DNA of 17,354 nucleotides from assembly GCA_001701065.1 (NCBI GenBank), contig DAAL01000079.1, positions 15,869 through 33,222 on the forward strand, written 5' to 3'. The first letter of the stretch is position 1; each line of letters begins with the position of its first letter. Under the pieces are notes generated by a model. That model did not search any database. It had not been told where the DNA came from and saw only the letters and a list, made by a program, of their open reading frames with translations. Positions 8,260 through 14,191 of the stretch are shown piece after piece. Source of the DNA: Bacteroidales bacterium GP4. Lineage in GTDB: Bacteria; Bacteroidota; Bacteroidia; Bacteroidales; Muribaculaceae. The translations under genes and the position numbers were made by a program.

Positions 8260-8295
8260 TTTGAATAAGAAACTGTTTAAATTTTTGTATATTTG
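8260..8295 (+). promoter_or_regulatory. Bacteroidota-type promoter candidate for the DUF4301 gene
   Basis: TATATTTG at 8288-8295 fits the -7 consensus TAnnTTTG. A TTTG at 8260-8263 could be the -33 box, but the 24-base spacing is longer than the usual 19-21 or so. Transcription would begin near 8301 and leave a leader of about 33 bases before the ATG at 8334. The rest of the 8227-8333 gap shows only a weak ACATA/TATGT dyad at 8232-8245 and no clear terminator for the TPR gene. Confidence 0.45.
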
Positions 8296-8333
8296 CTACA
8301 GTATATATAATTAATCCCTAACCTTATTTTCAT

Positions 8334-9854
8334 ATGACACCGGAAGATAAAAAAGTTTTAGCCGACAAAGGCATAGAACCTGCACAGTTTGAAGCCCAAA
8401 TCAAGCGTTTTGAAACCGGATTCCCTTATCTGCGTATTCTTGATACCGCAAGAGTGGGCGACGGTATAGTAAGCCTTGACGACGAAGAACAGAAGAAAGC
8501 TGTGGCGCGCTGGGACCAGTTCCTTGCCGACGGCGGAGAAGTGTTCAAGTTTGTCCCTGCATCGGGTGCTGCGTCGCGTATGTTCAAAGCTTTGTTTGAA
8601 TACCTCGACGGAGCCGATGACTCATTGCCTAAAGGCAGCCCAGTAAGCCAGTTTATAAATGAACTTCCAAAGTTTGCGTTCTACAACGAACTTAATGAAG
8701 CAGCCAAGAATATCTACAATGCCGATATCGCCGCGCTTCTTTCACAGAACCGCTATAAGGACATAGTGGCGGCTCTTCTGAAACCGGAAGGACTGAACTA
8801 CGGCAATCTTCCCAAAGGACTGCTTAAATTCCACTCTTATACCACAGGACCGCGCACCCCGCTTGAAGAACATCTTGTGGAAGGTGCCCAGACTGCCAAA
8901 AATTCCGGAAATGAAGTGAATCTGCATTTCACTGTTTCGCCCGAGCACCGTCCTCTCTTTGAAAAGAAGATAGCTGAAGCTGTTCCGGCTCTTGAAAAAC
9001 AGTATGGCGTTAAGTACAACATCAGCCTTTCGGAACAAAAGAAGTCGACTGACACCGTTGCGGTAAATCCTGACAATACTCCTTTCCGTGACAACGGAAA
9101 ACTCTTGTTCCGTCCGGGCGGTCATGGCGCGTTGATTGAAAATCTCAACGACATAAACTCAGCCGTCGTGTTCATCAAGAATATTGACAATGTGGTGCCT
9201 GATTCACAGCGCGACGTGACAATACAATACAAGAAAGTGCTTGCCGGATACCTCATCGAAGTGCATGACCAGATAAAGGAATATCTTCAGATGATAAACA
9301 GCGGCAACTACACTATCGAGGATATACGCAAGATGATAGCGTTCCTGCACGAAACACTCAACATACGTGACGAAAAAATGAAGCAGCTTGAGGATGTGGA
9401 TCTTGTGCTCTACATCAAGAACAAGCTGAACCGTCCCGTGAGAGTGTGCGGCATGGTGCGCAACGAAGGCGAACCCGGTGGTGGTCCGTTCATCGCCTAC
9501 AATCCTGACGGCTCCACTTCGCCGCAGATTCTTGAAAGCACTCAGATAGATCCTGCCAACGAGGAATACAAAGCTATGATGGGACGTGCCACTCACTTTA
9601 ATCCGGTGGACCTTGTATGCTACCTCAAGGATTTGGAAGGCAACAAGTTTGACCTGCCGAAGTATGTCGACCCCGACACCGGTTTCATCTCCAGCAAGTC
9701 CAAGAACGGCAAAGAGCTTCGCGCCCTCGAACTTCCCGGATTGTGGAACGGAGCCATGAGCGACTGGAACACCGTGTTCATCGAAGTTCCCATTGCTACA
9801 TTCAACCCTGTAAAGACTGTCAATGACCTTTTGAGAAGCGCTCATCAGGGTTAA
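8334..9854 (+). CDS. DUF4301 family protein, possible divergent nucleotide-sugar pyrophosphorylase
   Basis: This 506-residue protein is recognisable as the DUF4301 family, which is found mainly in Bacteroidota and has no assigned function. Family-typical segments are FVPASGAASRMFK (73-85), KFHSYTTGPRTPLEEHLVEGA (about 165-185), RPGGHGALIENLND (260-273), FIKNIDNVVPD (280-290) and GMVRNEGEPGGGPF in the last third. It has no signal peptide or membrane helix, so it should be cytoplasmic. By eye the motif order resembles UTP/UDP-sugar pyrophosphorylases: a glycine/serine loop ending in R-M near the N-terminus, a GHG(A/D)-type motif, then an (I/V)xNxDN motif. A GT-A-like nucleotidyltransferase fold is therefore my inference, not an established role. 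The start is the only ATG before the conserved N-terminus. It probably forms a transcription unit with the acetyltransferase (32-base gap) and thioredoxin genes downstream. Confidence 0.88.
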   Translation: MTPEDKKVLADKGIEPAQFEAQIKRFETGFPYLRILDTARVGDGIVSLDDEEQKKAVARWDQFLADGGEVFKFVPASGAASRMFKALFEYLDGADDSLPKGSPVSQFINELPKFAFYNELNEAAKNIYNADIAALLSQNRYKDIVAALLKPEGLNYGNLPKGLLKFHSYTTGPRTPLEEHLVEGAQTAKNSGNEVNLHFTVSPEHRPLFEKKIAEAVPALEKQYGVKYNISLSEQKKSTDTVAVNPDNTPFRDNGKLLFRPGGHGALIENLNDINSAVVFIKNIDNVVPDSQRDVTIQYKKVLAGYLIEVHDQIKEYLQMINSGNYTIEDIRKMIAFLHETLNIRDEKMKQLEDVDLVLYIKNKLNRPVRVCGMVRNEGEPGGGPFIAYNPDGSTSPQILESTQIDPANEEYKAMMGRATHFNPVDLVCYLKDLEGNKFDLPKYVDPDTGFISSKSKNGKELRALELPGLWNGAMSDWNTVFIEVPIATFNPVKTVNDLLRSAHQG

Positions 9855-9858
9855 AACA

Positions 9859-9925
9859 TTCCCTCCGATATCGATGTTATAATAGTATGAAAAAGAAAGA
9901 GGCTATTATCGATATTTGGAGGGAA
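9859..9925 (+). promoter_or_regulatory. hairpin enclosing the start codon of the acetyltransferase gene
   Basis: A long inverted repeat spans the start of the next gene. TTCCCTCC (9859-9866) pairs with GGAGGGAA (9918-9925), ATATCGAT (9868-9875) with ATCGATAT (9908-9915), and AATAG (9881-9885) with CTATT (9903-9907). That is 21 Watson-Crick pairs, interrupted only by a small internal loop (g / tt) and a 5-base bulge. The 17-base apical loop (9886-9902) contains the ATG at 9887. Such a structure in the mRNA could control translation or attenuate transcription between DUF4301 and the acetyltransferase. The pairing is directly visible; the function is inferred. Confidence 0.6.
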
Positions 9926-10945
9926 AGTTTTTCCGATTCGGAGCAGTATCTTGACATGTTCTTCTCCAAGGTGTACCGTGACGAGGACGCTTTGGTGCTG
10001 AAGGATAACGGCGAGATAGTGAGTTCAATGTTGCTGCAACGTTATGCCATGAATTTTCATGGCACAGTGGTTCCCGTGAGCTACATTTGCGGAGCGGCGA
10101 CGCGAAAAGTCAGGAGAGGAAGCGGCTGTATGTGCCGCCTGATGCATGAGGCAATCAAAAATTCCTATGCGAGAGGCGATGTGTTCAGCACATTGATTCC
10201 TGCCAATGAATGGTTGTTCCATTACTATGAGAAGTTCGGCTATTCTCCGGCATGTTACATCAATGTGGAACGCTATACTTCGGAGCACACATTCCGCCAT
10301 ACGGGAGAATACGGACAGGTATTCGAGACCGGAACTCCTGAAGCCTATGAATTTTTCAACGACTGCATGATGCGGCGTAACGGATGCGTGCAGCACACCT
10401 GGGAACAGTACAGCCAGATTCTGATGGATAATTCAGTGGACGGTGGCACTGTGATAGCCATAGCTGATAAAACCGGAGAACCGGCTGCGATGGCATTCGC
10501 GGTTCCTACCGATGCCGCCGAGGTGAAAGTGAAGGACGTGCTGTCACGTGACACTGACAGCCGTAATGCTGTGCTGAATATTGTGCATGATACTTTCAGC
10601 GGGTCGTCCATCACTGTGTGGGGATGGTACAATGAAGTCCCGGGCGCATTGCTTGCTCATGGCATGGTGAGGGTGGTAGATGCTCGGAAAGCTCTCGATG
10701 TGCTTGCTCATCAGCATCCGAAGCTCAGATGTTCGTTTACTATCCATGACGATTGTCTTGATGCCAACAACCACACATTCGTGGTGCATGACGGAGAAGT
10801 GGAGGTAGTGGACGCGTCATCGATAAAGCCTGACTATGACATTGACATAAAAGTGTTCTCAAGTCTGTTGTTCGGAAACCATGCTACACGTACACTGCTG
10901 GATTTCCCGGCTGTGCGTCCGTTTATAAGTTTAATGCTTGACTAA
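9887..10945 (+). CDS. Eis-like GNAT N-acetyltransferase
   Basis: This 352-residue cytoplasmic acetyl-CoA-dependent acetyltransferase has an N-terminal GNAT fold. Its motif A region (YICGAATRKVRRGSGCMCRL, about 66-85) includes the pyrophosphate-binding RRGSGC at 76-81. Motif B is WLFHYYEKFGY (109-119), whose tyrosines are candidate general acids. The C-terminal part (about 250-352), with DDCLDANNHTFVVHDGEVEV and a final FISLMLD, resembles the SCP2-like domain of Eis-type enzymes, in which the terminal carboxylate joins the active site. It is shorter than Mycobacterium Eis (about 400). The start at 9887 is preferred because the conserved IIDIWRESFSDSEQYL begins at residue 7 and the next Met is codon 24. 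The GGAGGG at 9918 lies inside the gene and is part of a hairpin, not a ribosome site for a later start. The acceptor substrate is unknown. Thioredoxin follows after 6 bases. Confidence 0.88.
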   Translation: MKKKEAIIDIWRESFSDSEQYLDMFFSKVYRDEDALVLKDNGEIVSSMLLQRYAMNFHGTVVPVSYICGAATRKVRRGSGCMCRLMHEAIKNSYARGDVFSTLIPANEWLFHYYEKFGYSPACYINVERYTSEHTFRHTGEYGQVFETGTPEAYEFFNDCMMRRNGCVQHTWEQYSQILMDNSVDGGTVIAIADKTGEPAAMAFAVPTDAAEVKVKDVLSRDTDSRNAVLNIVHDTFSGSSITVWGWYNEVPGALLAHGMVRVVDARKALDVLAHQHPKLRCSFTIHDDCLDANNHTFVVHDGEVEVVDASSIKPDYDIDIKVFSSLLFGNHATRTLLDFPAVRPFISLMLD

Positions 10946-10951
10946 AAAGTA

Positions 10952-11389
10952 ATGATGATGATAAAAAAGATTATGTTGACGGCAATAGCATTCTTTGCCT
11001 TGAGCTTGAGTGCTCATGCCGAAGGAAAGGTTGTCGATATCAATGAAAAGGAATTCCTTGATTATGTGTTTGATTACAAAGGCGATTCTGCGGTAGTGAA
11101 GGCAAAGCGGCTTGCCATTGTGGATTTTTGGGCGCCTTGGTGCGGTCCGTGCCGTCGTCTTGCCCCCGTGATAGAGGAGCTTTCGGAAGAATATGCCGGA
11201 AAAGTGGATTTCTATAAGCTTAACATTGACGACAATCCCCAGCTTGCTCAGGATCTCGGTATAAGTTCTATCCCGTTTGTGGTGTTTTTCCCTGCCGACG
11301 GTTCTCAGCCCATGAGCCAAGCCGGACTTGCTCCCGCAGAGCTTTACCGTGAGGCGATAGATATGCTGCTTAAAAAAGAAGCGAAATAA
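10952..11389 (+). CDS. exported thioredoxin
   Basis: This 145-residue single-domain thioredoxin has an N-terminal signal peptide (MMMIKKIMLTAIAFFALSLS, likely cleavage after AHA at 23), so it should act in the periplasm. The active site WAPWCGPC places the redox cysteines at 64 and 67, and the cis-proline is P108 in SSIPF. The mature domain is about 120 residues, close to the classic 105-110 with an N-terminal extension (VVDINEKEFLDYVFDYKGDS). The WCGPC motif suggests a reductant rather than an oxidase; that is inference from family behaviour. Three consecutive ATG codons (10952, 10955, 10958) leave the exact start open, with little effect on the signal peptide. It is the last gene of the DUF4301-GNAT-thioredoxin run and ends just before a strong terminator. 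Confidence 0.93.
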   Translation: MMMIKKIMLTAIAFFALSLSAHAEGKVVDINEKEFLDYVFDYKGDSAVVKAKRLAIVDFWAPWCGPCRRLAPVIEELSEEYAGKVDFYKLNIDDNPQLAQDLGISSIPFVVFFPADGSQPMSQAGLAPAELYREAIDMLLKKEAK

Positions 11390-11413
11390 AGCTACAATAA
11401 AAAATAGCAATGT

Positions 11414-11449
11414 ATATAGTGCTGTGGGCTTATGCCGACAGCACTATAT
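11414..11449. terminator. bidirectional intrinsic terminator between thioredoxin and sigma-factor genes
   Basis: ATATAGTGCTGT (11414-11425) and ACAGCACTATAT (11438-11449) form a perfect 12-bp stem. After one mismatch it extends by GGC/GCC to a TTAT loop. In the thioredoxin direction it is followed by a T-rich stretch (11449-11458). In the sigma direction a run of six T follows about 9 bases beyond the stem (11398-11404 on the plus strand is A-rich). It serves both converging genes. Half of the stem is made from the last sigma-factor codons, and the loop holds part of the stop codon. Confidence 0.8.
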
Positions 11450-12020
11450 TATTTTCTTCAGCTATGCGGCGCATGTTGAGGATGGCGTAGCGCATTCTGC
11501 CAAGTGCAGTGTTTATGCTCACTCCGGTGGCATCGGCTATCTCTTTGAAGCTCATGTCACTGTAGTAGCGCATCTTAAGTACTTCTTTCTGTGACTCAGG
11601 CAATGCCTCGATAATGCGGCACACATCGTCCTTGATTTGCATGTCCACCATTGCGTCCTCAATGTTTTCTTCGCACAGGTCGCGGCGGTTGAGCAGGTCG
11701 GAATCCTCTTCGTCGGTCGACACGCAGTTTTCAGCCTTCTCCTGACGGAAATGGTCGATGATGAGGTTGTGGGCTATTCGGGTGAGCCATGCCGAGAATT
11801 TGCCGTTCTCCACATAACGCCCTTGTTTAAGAGTCATGATTATCTTGACGAAAGTCTCCTGGAAGATATCGTCGGCGATGTCTTTGTTCTTTACAATTTT
11901 AAGAATATAGGAAAAGATTTTATTCTGGTGGCGACGCAAAAGTACATCAAATGCATCGTTGTTTCCTCCAATGTATTGTTTTACCAATTGCTCATCGGTA
12001 AGTTTTGTCAAGTTTTGCAT
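11430..12020 (-). CDS. ECF-type RNA polymerase sigma factor (sigma-70 family)
   Basis: This 196-residue group 4 sigma factor has a sigma2 domain at about 24-93, with the core-binding DDIFQETFVKI (50-60) and the -10-recognising stretch FSAWLTRIAHNLIIDHFRQ (75-93). An acidic linker (about 97-125, STDEEDSDLL...) joins it to the sigma4 domain (about 132-184), whose helix-turn-helix is FKEIADATGVSINTALGRMR. There is no sigma3, as expected for the family. Length is normal. No anti-sigma factor gene is adjacent: the gene downstream converges, and the upstream neighbour is the AraC regulator 231 bp away, behind a terminator. Its control is therefore either by an unlinked anti-sigma or transcriptional. 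A well-formed housekeeping promoter lies about 90 bases upstream of the ATG. The regulon cannot be told from the sequence. Confidence 0.93.
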   Translation of the reverse strand: MQNLTKLTDEQLVKQYIGGNNDAFDVLLRRHQNKIFSYILKIVKNKDIADDIFQETFVKIIMTLKQGRYVENGKFSAWLTRIAHNLIIDHFRQEKAENCVSTDEEDSDLLNRRDLCEENIEDAMVDMQIKDDVCRIIEALPESQKEVLKMRYYSDMSFKEIADATGVSINTALGRMRYAILNMRRIAEENNIVLSA

Positions 12021-12110
12021 TACTTTAAGTTGTGTTGGTTAGAGTAATGTAATGCTATAGGCAAAGTGGTTTTAAAAGGTTAATAAATGATTGTTTTTTG
12101 TTTTAGTACA

Positions 12111-12142
12111 CAAAGATATGCAGAAAAATCATATTTCCCAAA
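12111..12142 (-). promoter_or_regulatory. Bacteroidota housekeeping promoter of the ECF sigma gene
   Basis: On the minus strand, TTTG (12142-12139) is followed after exactly 20 bases by TATCTTTG (12118-12111). This is a full match to the -33 TTTG / -7 TAnnTTTG promoter of Bacteroides-type primary sigma factors. Transcription should start near 12105, leaving an AT-rich leader of about 85 bases before the ATG at 12020. Confidence 0.8.
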
Positions 12143-12211
12143 CAATTAGCATTTTTTTGTTATATACGCACAATAAAAACAGATTTTGTGAGTTACCGCC
12201 GTCGGTGGTGA

Positions 12212-12236
12212 AAAAAGCTTAAATGCCGGGCTTTTT
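12212..12236 (-). terminator. intrinsic terminator after the AraC-type regulator
   Basis: Reading on the minus strand, AAAAAGC (12236-12230) pairs with GCTTTTT (12218-12212) around an 11-base loop and runs into a T tract. The stem has only two G-C pairs, so strength is uncertain. It lies 16 bases beyond the AraC stop codon and separates that gene from the sigma promoter. A second small hairpin (12195-12209, ACCGCC/GGTGGT with one wobble) follows. Confidence 0.5.
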
Positions 12237-12251
12237 ATCATGTTCGGTGTG

Positions 12252-13100
12252 TCAGCCGTTCTGGTTGAACGAGCGGCGGTACTGCTGCGGTGTCAGCCCT
12301 ACATTCTTCTTGAAGATGCGGGAGAAGTATGACACATCGTCATACCCTAACGAGTAAGCAATCTCTTTTATAGGCATAATTTCGGTAGCTATCTTCAGGC
12401 GCGCTCTCATCATCTTCTTCTCTATTATAAACTGTGCCGGAGTGCAGCCCAACTCGTTCTTGAAGATTCTTATAAAATGGTCGGTCGACATGCCTGCGCT
12501 GTGCGAGAGCAATTCTATGCGCACTATGTCCGATATTGTCGAGTTGATGGTTTTCACTGCGTTCTGCAGTCTCGGGTCGGAGGTCTGGAACTTGGGTTTT
12601 GAATATTTCACAAACCGTGACAATAGCTGATATATTATCCCGGCTGATTCAAGGCGGTCGAAAAGCGGACGTTCGCGGTTCAGTCTCACGCAGTCGATGA
12701 GTGAATGCTTGTTGTCGTATATCTTCGGGTCACTGTTTTTGAGAGCCATAGCCCGGTTGTGGTCACATAGATTCCGGAACAGCATTTTGTCCATGTCGGA
12801 GCCTTTTATCTGCACCGGGAACTCCATTTCTTCCGTCAGGTTCTGTCCGAAAGCGTCGTTTTCGTAGATGTGCACATAATAGTGCTCGAACCTATCCTCG
12901 CATTGGTCGTCATGCTGGGTGAATGCGGGGATTATGTACATGTGGTCAGGGGTGAGACGATGGGTCGTGCCGTTGATTGTCAGCCGAGCCATTCCTTTTG
13001 TCACATAATATATGCGTGTGAAGGGGCTGTTCACTCCTGTGAAGTTCCAGTCGGCATCGTGTACCGCATATCCCACATTCAGCATCAGTAGATGGTCCAT
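12252..13100 (-). CDS. AraC-family transcriptional regulator
   Basis: This 282-residue regulator has an N-terminal cupin-like sensor domain (about 10-150; RIYYVTKGMARLTINGTTHRLTP is the typical beta-barrel entry) that probably binds a sugar or its metabolite. The C-terminal AraC DNA-binding domain (about 190-280) has two helix-turn-helix units: LSHSAGMSTDHFIRIFKNELG, then the signature IKEIAYSLGYDDVSYFSRIFKKNVGLTPQQYRR. The second is an excellent match to the family pattern. It is divergent from the aldo/keto reductase-lactonase-transporter operon across 146 bp, the usual arrangement for a dedicated activator of a sugar-use operon. A perfect palindrome lies just upstream of its own start codon, which suggests autoregulation. 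The inducer is inferred to be the L-sugar (or a lactone or acid derived from it) handled by the operon. Confidence 0.93.
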   Translation of the reverse strand: MDHLLMLNVGYAVHDADWNFTGVNSPFTRIYYVTKGMARLTINGTTHRLTPDHMYIIPAFTQHDDQCEDRFEHYYVHIYENDAFGQNLTEEMEFPVQIKGSDMDKMLFRNLCDHNRAMALKNSDPKIYDNKHSLIDCVRLNRERPLFDRLESAGIIYQLLSRFVKYSKPKFQTSDPRLQNAVKTINSTISDIVRIELLSHSAGMSTDHFIRIFKNELGCTPAQFIIEKKMMRARLKIATEIMPIKEIAYSLGYDDVSYFSRIFKKNVGLTPQQYRRSFNQNG

Positions 13101-13105
13101 GATTT

Positions 13106-13126
13106 CTTATTTTGTTGCAAAATAAG
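13106..13126. promoter_or_regulatory. perfect palindrome upstream of the AraC-type gene
   Basis: CTTATTTTG (13106-13114) and CAAAATAAG (13118-13126) are exact inverted copies around a 3-base TTG spacer. The palindrome starts 5 bases upstream of the regulator ATG (13100) and covers the only TATTTTG-like -7 candidate for that gene. Bound protein would therefore block its transcription or start. It may be an operator for a dimeric regulator; AraC proteins more often use direct repeats, so another factor is possible. Confidence 0.5.
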
Positions 13127-13189
13127 CATATTAAAAGCTTAAATGCAAATCCGATGTCGATTTTGTCCTATAAAATCACGGAATAATCC

Positions 13190-13220
13190 CATTAAAATAG
13201 ATTTGATGTCATTAAATTTG
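13190..13220 (+). promoter_or_regulatory. promoter region of the sugar operon with repeated ATTAAA boxes
   Basis: Two -7-like elements occur in tandem, TAGATTTG (13198-13205) and TAAATTTG (13213-13220). The second would give a start near 13226 and a leader of about 20 bases. Neither has a TTTG -33 box at the right spacing, which suits an activator-dependent promoter. CATTAAA occurs at 13190 and 13210, 20 bp apart, and another ATTAAAA lies at 13130. The two hexanucleotides GATGTC (13153 and 13205) are a further repeat. The spacing of about two helical turns fits paired AraC-type half-sites; this is inference. Confidence 0.5.
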
Positions 13221-13246
13221 CAAAAAGTATAAATCGCATTTTCAAT

Positions 13247-14179
13247 ATGAACTACAGTGCAATAGGAAAAACGGGAATGACTGTGTCGTCGCTAAGTTTC
13301 GGAGCATCCTCCCTCGGGGGAGTTTTCCGTGACATAGACGAGTCATCGGCTATAGATGCCGTGTATGCGGCTATTGAAGGGGGAATGAATTTCATCGATG
13401 TGTCCCCTTACTACGGACATTATAAAGCGGAAACTGTGCTTGGTAAAGCTCTCCGGGGTATTGACCGCAGCAAGTATTATCTTTCCACCAAGGTGGGCAG
13501 ATACGGCAAGGACGGAGTCAACACATGGGATTATTCCTGCACACGTGCCATCGAAAGCGTCTATGAAAGCATGGATCGGCTTGGAATTGACCACATCGAC
13601 CTGATAAATGTGCATGACATTGAGTTTGCCGACCTTAACCAGGTGGTGGATGAGACTCTTCCCGCCTTAGTGTCGTTACGTGACATGGGGATAGTGGGGC
13701 ACGTGGGGATAACCGATCTTCAGCTTGAGAATCTTAAATGGGTCATAGACCATGCTCCGGCAGGGACAGTGGAAAGTGTGCTGAATTTCTGCCATTACAC
13801 TCTCAATGACGATAAACTGGTTGACTATCTGGATTATTTTGAAAGCAAGGAGATAGGAGTGATAAACGCTTCGCCTTTGGCTATGGGGCTATTGTCGGAA
13901 AGAGGAGTGCCGTCATGGCATCCCGCGCCGGCGGCTCTTGTCGAGGCTTGTAAGAAAGCGGTGGAATATTGCCGCGAAAAGCATTATCCCATCGAGAAGC
14001 TTGCCATCCAGTATGCGGTGAGCAACCCGAGGATAGCCACTACATTGTTCAGTTCGGCTAATCCCGCTAATGTGAAGAAAAATATCGAATACGTCAATGA
14101 GCCTATCGACATGGAACTTGTGGAGCAGGTAAAGAAAATCATCGGCGAACAGCAGCGCGTGAGCTGGTGCAATTCTTAG
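13247..14179 (+). CDS. aldo/keto reductase, L-galactose/L-fucose 1-dehydrogenase-like
   Basis: This 310-residue cytoplasmic NAD(P)-dependent enzyme has the aldo/keto reductase barrel. The catalytic tetrad is visible as D51, Y56 (in DVSPYYG), K82 (STKVGRYG) and H123 (NVHDIEF). Segments such as FGASSLGGVF, SPYYG, HDIEF-x-LNQVVDETLPAL and ASPLAMGLL...WHPAP closely match plant L-galactose dehydrogenase as I remember it, and more broadly bacterial L-fucose dehydrogenases of the same family. L-fucose is 6-deoxy-L-galactose, so either sugar could be oxidised at C1 to its lactone. The next gene, 12 bases downstream, is a lactonase-type amidohydrolase, and a FucP-like transporter follows, which supports that reaction. 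It is first in the operon, downstream of a divergent AraC regulator. The exact substrate and NAD/NADP preference cannot be read off. Confidence 0.85.
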   Translation: MNYSAIGKTGMTVSSLSFGASSLGGVFRDIDESSAIDAVYAAIEGGMNFIDVSPYYGHYKAETVLGKALRGIDRSKYYLSTKVGRYGKDGVNTWDYSCTRAIESVYESMDRLGIDHIDLINVHDIEFADLNQVVDETLPALVSLRDMGIVGHVGITDLQLENLKWVIDHAPAGTVESVLNFCHYTLNDDKLVDYLDYFESKEIGVINASPLAMGLLSERGVPSWHPAPAALVEACKKAVEYCREKHYPIEKLAIQYAVSNPRIATTLFSSANPANVKKNIEYVNEPIDMELVEQVKKIIGEQQRVSWCNS

Positions 14180-14191
14180 AAGCATTGTGCC

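Noticed and set aside
9918..9923. GGAGGG as a Shine-Dalgarno site for a later acetyltransferase start
   Set aside because: The next in-frame ATG is too far away (codon 24), and the conserved N-terminus would be lost. The bases pair in the start-codon hairpin.
12195..12209. Small G+C-rich hairpin as a separate terminator
   Set aside because: It has a 3-base loop and no T tract on either side. It may only assist the neighbouring AT-rich terminator.
13162..13165. TTTG as the -33 box of the sugar operon
   Set aside because: It is 32 bases from the nearer TAnnTTTG element, far beyond workable spacing.
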